64,000 nucleotides of DNA from Thalassovita autumnalis (GCF_001458255.1 NZ_CYSB01000029.1:62001-126000); one strand, 5' to 3'; positions 8,854 to 18,359 are shown, counted from the stretch's first letter. Translations and numbers: made by a program. Notes: generated from the letters alone by a model not told the origin.

Positions 8854-10812
8854 TCAGGGAATTACCAAAGCCTCCGGATCCCGACCCGCCCGGGACCAGA
8901 GCGGCTCCAGTTCATCCTGCACTTTGGGGGCCAGCGGCGCGATGCGCAGCGCCTGCAGATAGGCCTCAATCGCGGCAGGTTCATCACCGCGCGCCGCCTC
9001 AATCCGGGCCTTCAGCCGCCAGGCGGGCCAATTGACCTCGGACTGGTTAAGGATCGGCGCCAGCATCGTCAGCGCCGCCTGCTGCTCACCTGCATCTTGC
9101 AGGAACACAGCAAGGTTGTAGCGGGCGATTGCAAAGTCGGGATAGCGGGCCACCAGATCCTCCATCGCCCTGCGCCCCGCCGCCTTGTCCCCTGATAGGA
9201 AAAGCGCCATCGCACGCTGTTGCAGCAACATCGCATTGTCCGGTGCCACGCTCAGCCCCTTCTCGGCCGCCACAAGGGCCAGATCATAACGCTGCTGTGC
9301 CAAGGCACTGCGGGTCAGAACCAGCCAGGGCTCAAACCCGCGCACAGCGCCCTCCGCCTCCATCTGGCGCAGCAAGGCCTTCAGCTGTTTGGCGGCTGGG
9401 GCGTATTTGTAAGAGGTGTAGCGCAACCCGCCGATCAGCTTGGCCATCTCCGCTTCCTGCGGGGTGAGCCCCTGATCGGGATAGAGCAGCGTCACCGCCG
9501 CCACCTTGGCCGGTCGTTTGCGCATCGGCGCAACCAGAACCGACAGCGGGCCGGGATCGCGTTGGATCCGGTGGTCAGTCATCGTGGTATGGATCACATC
9601 CTGCGTACGGCGGGTAGGCATATGGCAGGAGGTACATTGGCCCTGCGGATCCACATCCGGATGCGGTTCCCCCGACGCCATCACTGGCAGATCACGCGCG
9701 TCCACCTCATGACAGCTGAGGCAGATCTGCCGATAATGATCCGCGCGTTCGGCCACCGGCACCTTGCGATGGGGATCATGACAGGTCAGACAGCCCAGTG
9801 CGTTCTCCTGACCCAAAGTCTGCGTGAAACAGGCGCTTTGCTCCATCCGATAGGGATGGTGATTGATGTCAAAGCGCTGCGACTGGTTACGCGTCTCATC
9901 ACGGATATCCAGCAGCGTCTTATAGCCCTGCAGCGGCTCCCCCGGTCGGAAGGAATAAGCCCCGCGCCCGGGGCGCAACTCAGGCGTGACAGCGACCGAG
10001 GGCTGCATATGGCAGCCATAACAAATGCCATATAACTCCTGCCGCGGCAGGTCGATCGGGTTCACGATGGCGGCTTTGATCGCCTCAGTTTCCGGGGCCT
10101 CACTATAAAGCGCCCGCAGATGCGCCGCGCCGGGACCATGGCAGCGCTGGCAGCCGATCCCCTCAGGCAGATCCACGGGATAGGTCTGGGGCATCCCCTC
10201 CAGATCGCTGCCCTTTGGCACATCCGGGAAGGCGTTGTGACAGGCCATGCAGCGATGGCGCACCTGCCGGTTTACGCCAAGGTGATCGGCCTCTTCATAG
10301 CCCGGCGCCATTTCCCACAGACCACCCTGCAGCGTGTACCACGACAGTGGCAGCTGCATCAGCTCCCCTGACCCGGTCCGATAGAGGTAAATCCGCGAGT
10401 GATGGCCCGATCCCAGGATCCAATCGACGCGGGTTTCAAACACATGGGTGCGCTGGCCTTTGGCGTTCAGCTGATAGCGGCGGAAGTAATAGCGCCCGTC
10501 ATCAACCCACAGTTCGTAATGCCGATTGGAGGGTTCATGGTAAAACCGCCCCACCCCATCCTCATCAAAGCGCTCAATCACCTCCGCGCCATCCGCCTTG
10601 ACGAAGCTTTTGCCCATCCCGACCTGCTGGAAGCTTTCCCATTTGTCGCTGTGGCACTCCCCGCAGACCGCATCGGGCACATAGCCCGCCGCCGCCCCGC
10701 TGGTGACGGGGATCTCAAACGCGGCCAAAGGATCCACAGCACCCGCCTCAGCCAAGCCGAGGGCAGGAAAAGCAAAAACAAAGCTCAAAAACGTGATGGC
10801 TAGGCAGCGCAT
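8854..10812 (-). CDS. seven-haem periplasmic cytochrome c with C-terminal TPR region
   Basis: The 652-residue protein begins with a Sec signal peptide (MRCLAITFLSFVFAFPALGLAEA). It has seven CXXCH haem c sites in order: CGECH (50-54), CMACH, CQRCH, CYGCH, CLTCH, CLSCH and CTSCH. Many additional histidines (HHPYRM, DHRI, GSGHHS) could be distal ligands. The last roughly 200 residues lack Cys and form TPR-like helices (LALVAAEKGLSVAPDNAMLLQQRAMALF). The start is chosen because GGAGGA precedes MRCL, not the frame's first codon. This resembles the cytochrome c554/octahaem-related tetratricopeptide cytochromes of unknown function. No oxidoreductase partner is adjacent, so the role in electron transfer is undefined. 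Confidence 0.8.
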   Translation of the reverse strand: MRCLAITFLSFVFAFPALGLAEAGAVDPLAAFEIPVTSGAAAGYVPDAVCGECHSDKWESFQQVGMGKSFVKADGAEVIERFDEDGVGRFYHEPSNRHYELWVDDGRYYFRRYQLNAKGQRTHVFETRVDWILGSGHHSRIYLYRTGSGELMQLPLSWYTLQGGLWEMAPGYEEADHLGVNRQVRHRCMACHNAFPDVPKGSDLEGMPQTYPVDLPEGIGCQRCHGPGAAHLRALYSEAPETEAIKAAIVNPIDLPRQELYGICYGCHMQPSVAVTPELRPGRGAYSFRPGEPLQGYKTLLDIRDETRNQSQRFDINHHPYRMEQSACFTQTLGQENALGCLTCHDPHRKVPVAERADHYRQICLSCHEVDARDLPVMASGEPHPDVDPQGQCTSCHMPTRRTQDVIHTTMTDHRIQRDPGPLSVLVAPMRKRPAKVAAVTLLYPDQGLTPQEAEMAKLIGGLRYTSYKYAPAAKQLKALLRQMEAEGAVRGFEPWLVLTRSALAQQRYDLALVAAEKGLSVAPDNAMLLQQRAMALFLSGDKAAGRRAMEDLVARYPDFAIARYNLAVFLQDAGEQQAALTMLAPILNQSEVNWPAWRLKARIEAARGDEPAAIEAYLQALRIAPLAPKVQDELEPLWSRAGRDPEALVIP

Positions 10813-10955
10813 ACATCCTCCATGCGCGATAATCTGGCGTCTCAATCAATTGCCGTACCCTAGGCGCTCCGAGCGTCTGCAGGCAAGGACCGGGCTTTCC
10901 CCGTATTGACCAAATAGGCCCTGACAGGCTCCTCTATCGCAAACGGAGGAGAGAC

Positions 10956-12203
10956 ATGACAACATCCCGCATTCCCGGGCTGCATAAGATGGCGCGCACC
11001 GAACGGCTGGATGCCGTGGCAGACGCCGCAGGCCTCAGCGCAGACACCAAGGCAGCCCTGAACCGCAACAGTGCCACCGCGGATCTGGCGGACCACCTGT
11101 CGGAAAACGTGATCTCAACCATTGAGGTGCCGCTGGGGGTGGCCACAAATCTGGTGGTCGATGGCACGGAGGTGCTGGTGCCGATGGCGACCGAGGAAAG
11201 TTCGGTCATTGCCGCAGTCTGCAACGGGGCACGTGCCTGCCGTCCAAGCGGCGGCGTGATGACAGAGGCGGATGATCCCGTGATGATTGCGCAGGTGCAG
11301 ATCACCAATGTGCCGGATGTCGCGGCAGGTCAGGCAGCCCTCTTGGCGCAGGAGGCCACGATCAAAGCGGTCTGCGACGGGTGCGATCCGATGCTGGTGT
11401 CGCTGGGTGGCGGGTTTCGCGGGCTGGAGGCGCGGACGCTGGAAAACGCTATGCTGGTCCTGCACCTGCATGTCGATGTGCGGGACGCGATGGGGGCCAA
11501 TACGGTCAACACCATGGCCGAAACGCTGGCACCACAGATCGAAGACTGGACCGGCGGCACCGTGGGCCTGCGCATCCTGTCAAACCTTGCTGATCGGCGG
11601 CTGGTGCGCGCCCGTGCGCGTTGGAGCGCGGAGGAGATTGGCACCGACACCGTGGCGGGCATCCTCAACGCCTATGCCTTCGCCGCCGCCGATCCTTACC
11701 GGGCCGCAACCCACAACAAGGGCATCATGAACGGCATTGATGCCGTGGCAATGGCCACAATGAACGACACCCGCGCGATTGAGGCCGGGGCACACGCCTA
11801 TGCCGCCACCCGTGGTCCGGGCTATGCGCCGCTGACCCGCTATTGGCAGGAGGGTGAGGATCTGATCGGCGAAATTGAGCTGCCCCTGGCCATGGGCATC
11901 GTCGGCGGAGCCACCCGCGCCCATCCCACCGCACAGGCCGCGCTGGAAATCATGCAGGCAGATGGTGCCGACCGGTTGTCACGGGTGACGGCGGCTGTGG
12001 GGTTGATCCAGAACTTCTCGGCCCTGCGCGCCCTGGCCACCGAAGGCATTCAGCGCGGCCACATGAGCCTGCATGCCCGCAACGTTGCCATCACCGCAGG
12101 GGCAACCGGGGCGCAGGTGGATCAGATCGCACAGGAGATGATCGCCCGCAAAACCATCCGCGAAGATGTGGCGCGGGCCTTGCTGTCAGAAGGCGCGTCC
12201 TAA
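10956..12203 (+). CDS. mvaA: hydroxymethylglutaryl-CoA reductase, class II (degradative type)
   Basis: Interconverts HMG-CoA and mevalonate with NAD(P)H. The 415 residues are soluble with no membrane anchor, as in the Pseudomonas mevalonii class II enzyme. Catalytic elements are visible: Glu80/Glu81 in PMATEESS, Lys255 in THNKGIMNG, the following Asp in MNDTRAIEA, and His373 near the C-terminus in GHMSLHARN. A GGAGGAG site precedes the ATG. HMG-CoA lyase or mevalonate-pathway genes are not adjacent, so the direction (mevalonate breakdown or synthesis) cannot be told. Confidence 0.93.
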   Translation: MTTSRIPGLHKMARTERLDAVADAAGLSADTKAALNRNSATADLADHLSENVISTIEVPLGVATNLVVDGTEVLVPMATEESSVIAAVCNGARACRPSGGVMTEADDPVMIAQVQITNVPDVAAGQAALLAQEATIKAVCDGCDPMLVSLGGGFRGLEARTLENAMLVLHLHVDVRDAMGANTVNTMAETLAPQIEDWTGGTVGLRILSNLADRRLVRARARWSAEEIGTDTVAGILNAYAFAAADPYRAATHNKGIMNGIDAVAMATMNDTRAIEAGAHAYAATRGPGYAPLTRYWQEGEDLIGEIELPLAMGIVGGATRAHPTAQAALEIMQADGADRLSRVTAAVGLIQNFSALRALATEGIQRGHMSLHARNVAITAGATGAQVDQIAQEMIARKTIREDVARALLSEGAS

Positions 12204-12241
12204 GACGGCCTAGGCTCAGGACCGATTAATGCGTTCTGCGT

Positions 12242-12997
12242 CTAAACAAACTGCTCCCGCAGCAGCCGCTCTTCCAACCCGTGGCCAGGGTCAAACAGCA
12301 TGTTGTGGGAAATTTCCGGCTCGGACTGGATTTCCACCGACAGGACATTGGGCACCAATGTGCTGTCGGCCTCGGCCATCACCGGGCGTTTGCCTGGCTC
12401 AATCACATCAAAACGCACCTTCGCCGTGGAGGGCAGCAAGGCCCCCCGCCAGCGCCGGGGCCGGAACGGCGCAATCGCGGTTAGCGCCAGCACATCCGAT
12501 CCAATCGGCAGGATCGGCCCATGGGCGGAATAGTTATAGGCGGTCGATCCCGCCGGCGTCGAAATCAGCGCCCCGTCGCAGACCAGTTCTTCCATGCGCA
12601 GGCGCCCGTCGATGGTGATCCGCAGCTTCGCCGCCTGTGATCCCGACCGCAGGACCGAAACCTCATTCAGCGCCAATTCGCGATGTTTGGTGCCATCTGC
12701 GCAGGTCGCCAGCATGGAAAGCGGGTGAATCACCGCCTCCTCAGCCTGCTCTAGGCGCTCCATCAGGTCGCCCTCGGCATATTCGTTCATCAAAAAGCCA
12801 ACGGTGCCGCGATTCATCCCGTAGACAGGTTTCGCCAGATCACGTGTTCGGTGCAACGTGGCCAGCATGAACCCGTCACCGCCCAAAGCGACGATCACAT
12901 CGGCTTCAGCCTCCTCGACAGTGCCATAGCGGCTGATCAGCGCGGCACGGCCGGTTTGGGCCGAAGGGCTGTCACTGGCGACAAATGCGATTTTCAT
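12242..12997 (-). CDS. nadK: NAD kinase
   Basis: Phosphorylates NAD to NADP using ATP. The protein has 251 residues. The conserved [10 protein letters not shown] loop near residues 37-46, [12 protein letters not shown] (about 61-72) and the SPAGSTAYN-type segment ([17 protein letters not shown]) are all present. It is a single gene on the minus strand, convergent with mvaA at a gap of 38 bp and divergent from glyA. One of three NAD(P) biosynthesis genes in the window (with nadD and nadE). Confidence 0.95.
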   Translation of the reverse strand: MKIAFVASDSPSAQTGRAALISRYGTVEEAEADVIVALGGDGFMLATLHRTRDLAKPVYGMNRGTVGFLMNEYAEGDLMERLEQAEEAVIHPLSMLATCADGTKHRELALNEVSVLRSGSQAAKLRITIDGRLRMEELVCDGALISTPAGSTAYNYSAHGPILPIGSDVLALTAIAPFRPRRWRGALLPSTAKVRFDVIEPGKRPVMAEADSTLVPNVLSVEIQSEPEISHNMLFDPGHGLEERLLREQFV

Positions 12998-13184
12998 AGT
13001 TAACCCGGCACCCTGTAGTTTCCGATAGGCGTCATTGGTGCCGATCGAAACACAAGTTCACAGCAAGTACCACCCCTGCCGCCAACACACGCCACTTGGT
13101 CGCATTCATAGCTTTCCGATTCACCATTATTCCGTTACCTAGCCGCCAACCCTATCCCATGACTCAGCCATGACGGAGCGTCCC

Positions 13185-14468
13185 ATGTCCGATACCGGTT
13201 TCTTCACCGAAAGCCTCTCTTCCCGCGATCCCGAGCTGTTTGGCTCCATCACCGATGAGCTGGGCCGCCAGCGCAACGAGATCGAGCTGATCGCCTCGGA
13301 AAACATCGTCTCTGCCGCCGTGATGGAAGCGCAGGGTTCGGTAATGACCAACAAATACGCCGAAGGCTACCCGGGCCGCCGCTACTATGGCGGTTGCCAG
13401 TACGTCGACGTGGCCGAAAACCTGGCCATTGAGCGCGCCAAAGAGCTGTTCGGCTGTGAGTTCGCCAATGTGCAGCCCAACTCGGGGTCGCAGGCCAACC
13501 AGGGCGCCTTCATGGCGATGATCAAACCCGGTGACACCATCCTGGGCATGAACCTGGCCTCCGGTGGCCACCTGACCCACGGCGCCGCGCCGAACCAGTC
13601 GGGCAAATGGTTCAACGCCGTTCAGTACGGTGTGCGTCAGCAAGACAACCTGATCGACTATGACGAAGTCGCCGCCCTGGCCCGTGAGCACAAGCCGGCG
13701 CTGATCATTGCCGGTGGGTCCGCCATCCCGCGTCAGATCGATTTCGCCAAATTCCGTGAGATCGCTGATGAGGTTGGCGCCTACCTGATGGTGGACATGG
13801 CCCACTTCGCCGGTCTGGTTGCTGCAGGTGAACACCCCTCGCCCTTCCCTTACGCGGATGTGGCCACCACCACCACCCACAAGACCCTGCGCGGTCCCCG
13901 TGGCGGCATGATCCTGACCAACAACGCCGATCTGGCCAAGAAGATTAACTCGGCCATCTTCCCCGGCATTCAGGGCGGCCCGCTGATGCATGTGATCGCG
14001 GCCAAGGCCGTGGCCTTTGGCGAAGCGCTGCGTCCTGAGTTCAAAGAGTACCAGAAACAGGTGCGCGCCAACGCCGTTGCGCTGGCCGATCAGCTGATGA
14101 AGGGTGGTCTGGACATCGTCACCGGCGGCACCGACACCCATGTGATGCTGGTCGACCTGCGCCCCAAAGGGGTGAAAGGCAACGCCACCGAAAAGGCCCT
14201 GGGCCGCGCCCACATCACCTGCAACAAAAACGGCATCCCGTTTGACCCGGAAAAGCCGATGGTCACCTCGGGCATCCGTCTGGGCACCCCGGCTGGCACC
14301 ACCCGCGGCTTCGGTGAGGCTGAGTTCCGCCAGATCGCGGATTGGATTGTCGAAGTTGTCGACGGTCTGGCCGCCAACGGTGAAGAGGGCAACGGCGCCG
14401 TCGAAGCCAAGGTCAAGGCCGAGGTCGAAGCCTTCTGCGCCAACTTCCCGATGTACCCGAACCTGTAA
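13185..14468 (+). CDS. glyA: serine hydroxymethyltransferase
   Basis: Converts serine and tetrahydrofolate to glycine and methylene-tetrahydrofolate (PLP enzyme). The protein has 427 residues. The PLP-binding lysine is in [14 protein letters not shown]; the N-terminal [14 protein letters not shown] and the central [17 protein letters not shown] are family signatures. The start MSDTGFFT is chosen over one five codons earlier because GGAG lies 7 bp before it. A strong terminator follows. Functionally paired with the glycine cleavage operon at 46-50.6 kb. Confidence 0.96.
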   Translation: MSDTGFFTESLSSRDPELFGSITDELGRQRNEIELIASENIVSAAVMEAQGSVMTNKYAEGYPGRRYYGGCQYVDVAENLAIERAKELFGCEFANVQPNSGSQANQGAFMAMIKPGDTILGMNLASGGHLTHGAAPNQSGKWFNAVQYGVRQQDNLIDYDEVAALAREHKPALIIAGGSAIPRQIDFAKFREIADEVGAYLMVDMAHFAGLVAAGEHPSPFPYADVATTTTHKTLRGPRGGMILTNNADLAKKINSAIFPGIQGGPLMHVIAAKAVAFGEALRPEFKEYQKQVRANAVALADQLMKGGLDIVTGGTDTHVMLVDLRPKGVKGNATEKALGRAHITCNKNGIPFDPEKPMVTSGIRLGTPAGTTRGFGEAEFRQIADWIVEVVDGLAANGEEGNGAVEAKVKAEVEAFCANFPMYPNL

Positions 14469-14491
14469 GCAGGTCTGACATCAAGAAATAA

Positions 14492-14524
14492 GAACCCCCG
14501 GCCCAATGGACCGGGGGTTTTTCT
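14492..14524 (+). terminator. Rho-independent terminator after glyA
   Basis: ACCCCCGG and CCGGGGGT pair around a CCCAATGGA loop and run into TTTTTC. Confidence 0.88.
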
Positions 14525-14792
14525 TTGGCGCAAGCCCTCAATACCAGAAGCGCGACAGGTGCTTTTCGTTTTCTGCCCGCAGCGCCGCGCGGCAGCGCCT
14601 ATGTTGGGCAAGTTGCGCTTCGTGGTTTTTTGGCAAGTGTGTACCCACGTCTATCTTGCGTGGCGTTTGGCTGAACCAACTGGTGAGTTTCCCAAACATT
14701 GAAATGTCTCCGCTAAGACCTGTCTATCTGTCAGCTTAGCGAAGACGGCTGTGGTGACAGCTGCACTTCAGCTGCCACCTTGTAAGCCGGGC

Positions 14793-15068
14793 TTACACGT
14801 CTTCGCGCAGGGCCTCCTCCAGCATCTTTTCATTGCGGGCCTCTTCGATCTTGCGAATGCGGTCCTCGCTGGAGCGGGCGTCAAAGCGGTATTTCACCAC
14901 GTTGATCAGGCTCAGTGTCAGCAGCAAGATGCCCATGCCCCAGAACCCTTTGGTGGCCAGCGGCACCTCAGTCGAAAGCCACAGTGAGACGCCCAGCATC
15001 CCATAGGCAATGGCGACACCAGCCATGTTGAGAAGGACGATAAGGGCGTTGTCATTACGATCGGTCAT
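14793..15068 (-). CDS. YiaA/YiaB-type two-helix inner-membrane protein
   Basis: A 91-residue protein with two hydrophobic helices (about residues 8-30 and 41-58). The TKGFWGMGILLL segment matches the YiaA/B two-helix domain (KGFxGMGxLF). A charged cytoplasmic tail follows (SSEDRIRKIEEARNEKMLEEA). An AGGAG site is 9 bp before the ATG. It lies 51 bp downstream of pspA on the same strand and is probably cotranscribed with it, which suggests a part in membrane-stress response. Function of the family is not known. A perfect inverted repeat GTAAGCC-G-GGCTTAC (14782-14796) covers its stop codon. Confidence 0.78.
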   Translation of the reverse strand: MTDRNDNALIVLLNMAGVAIAYGMLGVSLWLSTEVPLATKGFWGMGILLLTLSLINVVKYRFDARSSEDRIRKIEEARNEKMLEEALREDV

Positions 15069-15119
15069 TTCTAAATTCTCCTAAGTCTATCAGTTATCTA
15101 TCAGGTGCTGGGTTGGGGA

Positions 15120-15794
15120 TTATTTGGTTTTCAGCCGCGCCAGCACATCGGCGGCGGTGGATTTTGTGGCGGGGCCAAACCCGGCCTCAGCAAGGGTATC
15201 TGTGGCGCTGCCGGGGGGCAGATCGGCGTCAATCTCATTCAGGATCATGGACTGCTCAAAGGGGTCATCACGGTCCAGCACCCGGGCGATCAGCCCTTCG
15301 GCCTCCTCAAAGGCGCTGTCCTGCGCCACGTGACGTCCCAGCCGTTTCTGCATCTGCTGTTCCTTGTGGGCTGCACGTGCCTGCAGGGCGCCCTGCTTCA
15401 GATCCAGAATGCGACGGTGGGCGCGTTCAACCGAGTGTTTCAGCTGCATCACACGGGCCTCCAGCCGGTCCAGCGTCTGTTGGCGCTGCTGGCGTTCGTT
15501 TTCCATTCGGGCAATGGCGTCCGCTGCCTGCATCGCCAGATCTTCACGCCCGCCCTCCAATGCGGCGGTGGCGCGGCTGGTCAGGTCCACGATCTGCCCG
15601 TCAATCCGCTGCAGCTGGCTGGCCTCGCCGCGCTGTTTCTGCATCAGGCTGGCCAGTGTGAATTTGGCGTTTTTCAAACCCGCCTCAGCTTCGCGGATTT
15701 TCTGATCGATCAATTCAATCGCATAGGTGTCGCGCAGACGCTCTTCTGCACGGGCATTTGCGCCGGTCACCAGGGTCTTCAAAGTCGAGAACAT
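15120..15794 (-). CDS. pspA: PspA/IM30 family phage-shock protein
   Basis: Peripheral membrane-binding coiled-coil protein that guards membrane integrity under envelope stress; homologues form ESCRT-III-like assemblies. The 224 residues start with an amphipathic helix (MFSTLKTLVTGANARAEERL) followed by a long coiled coil (about 25-160, rich in Q/E/R) as in PspA/Vipp1. No PspF or PspBC genes are nearby; instead a TetR regulator is directly upstream, with palindromic sites 34 and 69 bp before this start. A GGAGGAAAG site precedes the ATG. Confidence 0.9.
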   Translation of the reverse strand: MFSTLKTLVTGANARAEERLRDTYAIELIDQKIREAEAGLKNAKFTLASLMQKQRGEASQLQRIDGQIVDLTSRATAALEGGREDLAMQAADAIARMENERQQRQQTLDRLEARVMQLKHSVERAHRRILDLKQGALQARAAHKEQQMQKRLGRHVAQDSAFEEAEGLIARVLDRDDPFEQSMILNEIDADLPPGSATDTLAEAGFGPATKSTAADVLARLKTK

Positions 15795-15827
15795 AATCTT
15801 TCCTCCAATTCACTTGCGATGCTGTCG

Positions 15828-15840
15828 TGAACATCGTTCA
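15828..15840. promoter_or_regulatory. TetR operator copy 1, TGAACATCGTTCA
   Basis: Inverted repeat TGAAC-3-GTTCA, 34 bp upstream of pspA. The same 13-bp motif recurs at 15863, 15885 and 16519. Repetition around a TetR gene marks it as that protein's probable binding site. Confidence 0.7.
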
Positions 15841-15862
15841 TAAACTAGAGGTAAGACACTCC

Positions 15863-15875
15863 TGAACATCGTTCA
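15863..15875. promoter_or_regulatory. TetR operator copy 2, TGAACATCGTTCA
   Basis: Identical to copy 1, 35 bp further upstream of pspA (start-to-start), a spacing of more than three helical turns. Confidence 0.7.
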
Positions 15876-15884
15876 AGACATTTC

Positions 15885-15899
15885 TTGAACGATGTTCAA
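15885..15899. promoter_or_regulatory. TetR operator copy 3, TTGAACGATGTTCAA
   Basis: The same motif in reverse orientation, extended to a 15-bp palindrome. It lies across the tetR stop codon (15896-15898), so the coding end and the operator share bases. Confidence 0.7.
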
Positions 15900-16492
15900 T
15901 TTTTCCCGATTTGACCCAATACCTGCGAAATCATTTCTGCGATCTGATCGCGTGGCACCCCGGAAATCCGCTGCTGCAATCCCAGCAGAACCATGCCGTG
16001 CACCGAGGAAAATAAGGCCCGTGTCATCAATGACAGCTCATCGCGGTCCTTTTCCGGGAACAGTTCGGCCAAGGGGGCGGCGATCAATGCAAACAACTCC
16101 CCCAAGGCCTGCATATACCACTGTGGCACCGCATTTTCGGTCGACATGTCCACATCAAACAGCGCCCGCCACAGGTGCGTGTTGTCGGCAGCATAGCCCA
16201 GATAAGCGTGACTCATGCGAATCAACCGGGCATTTGGATCCAGATGCTCCGCCCCTTCCAGTGAGCCGCGCACCGTCGCCCCCAATTGCTGAAAGGTGCG
16301 GCCGTTCACCTCCAGCACAAGCGCCGTCATATCCTCAAACACGTTATAGATGGCCCCTAGGGCGCACCCCGCCTCTTTCGCCAACTGCCGCGCCTTCAGC
16401 GATCCCAGCCCTTCGGCAACGATCTGCGCTTCGGCCAGTTCCACCAGCTTCTCCCGCAGCGCCGCGCGCCGGGCCTCTACCTTGCCTGCCAT
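15896..16492 (-). CDS. TetR family regulator, likely repressor of pspA-yiaAB and itself
   Basis: A 198-residue protein. The N-terminal TetR DNA-binding helix-turn-helix covers about residues 10-55 ([28 protein letters not shown]). The C-terminal ligand domain ([20 protein letters not shown]) resembles the WHG-type TetR C-terminus. The start at MAGKVEAR is preferred: GAGGGGA precedes it. An in-frame ATG at 16516 has no ribosome site and abuts operator copy 4. Four copies of TGAACrwyGTTCA surround the gene, so autoregulation and control of the pspA unit are likely. The ligand is unknown. Confidence 0.85.
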   Translation of the reverse strand: MAGKVEARRAALREKLVELAEAQIVAEGLGSLKARQLAKEAGCALGAIYNVFEDMTALVLEVNGRTFQQLGATVRGSLEGAEHLDPNARLIRMSHAYLGYAADNTHLWRALFDVDMSTENAVPQWYMQALGELFALIAAPLAELFPEKDRDELSLMTRALFSSVHGMVLLGLQQRISGVPRDQIAEMISQVLGQIGKN

Positions 16493-16518
16493 CTGTGTCC
16501 CCTCATCGCCAAACACAT

Positions 16519-16531
16519 TGAACGTCGTTCA
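16519..16531. promoter_or_regulatory. TetR operator copy 4, TGAACGTCGTTCA
   Basis: Same motif with one central change, 27 bp upstream of the chosen tetR start. Position fits autorepression; it could also affect the divergent kptA promoter, 74 bp from its start. Confidence 0.68.
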
Positions 16532-16604
16532 TGACTACCGCGAAGACCCGCCGAGGGAAAGGCCCAAGCTGGACAGCCCTGCCCAAGCGCGGCTAACTGG
16601 ACCG

Positions 16605-17135
16605 ATGAAAAAGTCACTTATATCCAAAAGCAAATTTCTAAGCCTCATTCTGCGCCACTCCCCAGAAGAAATCGGTCTTACCCTTGATGCCGCTGGCTGG
16701 GCGCCGGTGGATGCGATCCTTGCCAATAGCCGTCAGCCGATCACGCACGAAGAATTGCTAGAGATTGTTGAAACCAATCCAAAACAAAGGTTTGCACTAT
16801 CTGAGGATGGTCGGCGCATCCGCGCGCGGCAAGGTCACTCCCGCGATGTGGACCTGGGGCTCAAGCCAGTCACACCTCCCTCAATCCTTTATCACGGCAC
16901 CGCCGAATCCACACGCGCGCAAATTTTGGCAGAAGGCTTGCGACCGATGGGTCGCCAGCACGTCCATCTTTCCGCCGATAAGGAGACGGCCCGGACTGTT
17001 GGCGCCCGTCACGGGAAACCAGTGATTTTGCAGGTCGCAGCCTCGGCGCTCCACCAACAAGGGCAGGCTTTCTACTTATCGGAAAACGGCGTTTGGCTGA
17101 CTGGCTCTGTCGCGCCAGAGGCACTCTCCGAATGA
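16605..17135 (+). CDS. kptA: RNA 2'-phosphotransferase, Tpt1/KptA family
   Basis: Family members move an internal RNA 2'-phosphate to NAD, giving ADP-ribose 1'',2''-cyclic phosphate. The protein has 176 residues. Conserved catalytic residues are visible: Arg17-His18 in [12 protein letters not shown], Arg75 in RARQGHS, and Arg135 in GARHGKP; also LYHGT and HVHLSAD of the NAD-binding lobe. The frame is open further upstream, but [14 protein letters not shown] matches the family start. Its TGA overlaps the next gene's ATG. Physiological substrate in bacteria is unclear because they lack the tRNA ligase pathway that generates 2'-phosphates in yeast. Confidence 0.9.
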   Translation: MKKSLISKSKFLSLILRHSPEEIGLTLDAAGWAPVDAILANSRQPITHEELLEIVETNPKQRFALSEDGRRIRARQGHSRDVDLGLKPVTPPSILYHGTAESTRAQILAEGLRPMGRQHVHLSADKETARTVGARHGKPVILQVAASALHQQGQAFYLSENGVWLTGSVAPEALSE

Positions 17136-18046
17136 CCCAACACGCCCCCCATACCCTGACCGTTGAACGCCGCCTTGGTGACTGGATGCGTGAGCGGCTG
17201 CCGGGGCCGGTGGCGGAATTTGTGATGTTTGTGCTGAAACAGGGCTGGGCCTGCCTGTTCGGGATTTGCCTGCTGGCTGCAATTCTCGGCAGCAAGGCGA
17301 TCTGGCAGCCGGACTGGGCGCTGCACCGCTATGACGCGCTGGTCATTGTGGCCGTGGGCCTGCAGGTGCTGTTCCTCAGCCTGAAGCTGGAAAGCTGGGA
17401 AGAGGCCAAAGTCATCGCCCTGTTCCACCTGACAGGCACCGCGATGGAGCTGTTCAAGGTGCAGGCCGGCAGTTGGGCCTATCCCGAACCGGGGATCCTG
17501 AAACTATTGGGGGTGCCGCTGTTCTCCGGCTTCATGTATGCGGCGGTGGGGTCTTATATGGCGCGGGTCATCCGGCTGTTTGACATGCAGTTTGCCCCCT
17601 ACCCGCCGTTCTGGACCACGGTGATGCTGGCCACAGCGATCTATGTGAACTTCTTCGCCCATCATTTTGTGCCCGACATGCGCTATCTACTGTTTGCCGC
17701 CACATTGGTGATGTTTCTGCGCACCCGGATCTGGTTTCGCATTGGCGACAACTGGTATTGGATGCCGCTGCCACTGGCGGCGTTTTTCTCCAGCTTCTTT
17801 CTGTGGCTGGCCGAAAACATCGGCACGCTCACCGGCACGTGGCTCTATGCAGGGCAGAACCCGCTGGAGAAGGTCAGCTTTGCCAAGATGGGATCATGGT
17901 ATCTGCTGCTCTACGTCAGCTTCGTAACCGTCACCCTGGTGATCCGTCACGCGCTGCACCGTCAGCCAGTACAGCCTCAGCGGATCACAGAAAGCCGCGC
18001 CACACCAGAATCAGCAGCAACAACGCCAGCACCGCCAGCAGGTTGA
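17132..18046 (+). CDS. DUF817 integral membrane protein
   Basis: A 304-residue protein with about seven or eight hydrophobic segments (for example [54 protein letters not shown]). The conserved core [24 protein letters not shown] and [25 protein letters not shown] identify DUF817. No function is known. The start is set by the ATGA overlap with kptA, which implies translational coupling. The C-terminal 62 bp run antisense over the end of the next gene. Confidence 0.88.
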   Translation: MTQHAPHTLTVERRLGDWMRERLPGPVAEFVMFVLKQGWACLFGICLLAAILGSKAIWQPDWALHRYDALVIVAVGLQVLFLSLKLESWEEAKVIALFHLTGTAMELFKVQAGSWAYPEPGILKLLGVPLFSGFMYAAVGSYMARVIRLFDMQFAPYPPFWTTVMLATAIYVNFFAHHFVPDMRYLLFAATLVMFLRTRIWFRIGDNWYWMPLPLAAFFSSFFLWLAENIGTLTGTWLYAGQNPLEKVSFAKMGSWYLLLYVSFVTVTLVIRHALHRQPVQPQRITESRATPESAATTPAPPAG

Positions 18047-18359
18047 ACGACAGGCTGCCCAAGAGCGACAGCACCGCGCCTTTGCGGCGGTCTTTGACAT
18101 CCACGGTTTTCAGATGCTGGCGCAGGGTGCGATAGGCGCGCTCCACCTCGGCTGCATCGACCTGCATCATCAGCTTGGGGTGGCCCACATGGGCCCCGGC
18201 CTCGACCAGCACTTGCGCGGCGCGGCGCACATAGCCCGGCACCCGGCGCCCCAGCCGCTGCAACCGTGCGGTCAGCGGCCCGCTGGACAGGCCAAACTTT
18301 TCGGCCAGTAGCTCATTCAGCTCACTCTCCATCCGGGTCAGCGCCTGTTGGTCGATCAC
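17985..18359 (-). CDS. hypothetical protein with C-terminal membrane helix
   Basis: About 124 residues, not recognised as a named family. The N-terminal part is helical and charged (TRMESELNELLAEKFGLSSGPLTARLQRLGRRVPGY), the middle reads KLMMQVDAAEVERAYRTLRQHL, and the end is one transmembrane helix ([22 protein letters not shown]). A GTG start at 18359 is chosen because GAGG lies 8 bp before it; ATG at 18332 is the alternative. It is tail-to-tail with DUF817, overlapping by 62 bp, and diverges from the alpha/beta hydrolase gene. Confidence 0.65.
   Translation of the reverse strand: MIDQQALTRMESELNELLAEKFGLSSGPLTARLQRLGRRVPGYVRRAAQVLVEAGAHVGHPKLMMQVDAAEVERAYRTLRQHLKTVDVKDRRKGAVLSLLGSLSFNLLAVLALLLLILVWRGFL

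Noticed and set aside
14525-14792. Small genes in the gap after glyA
   Set aside because: The open frames there have no ribosome site and no recognisable protein features.
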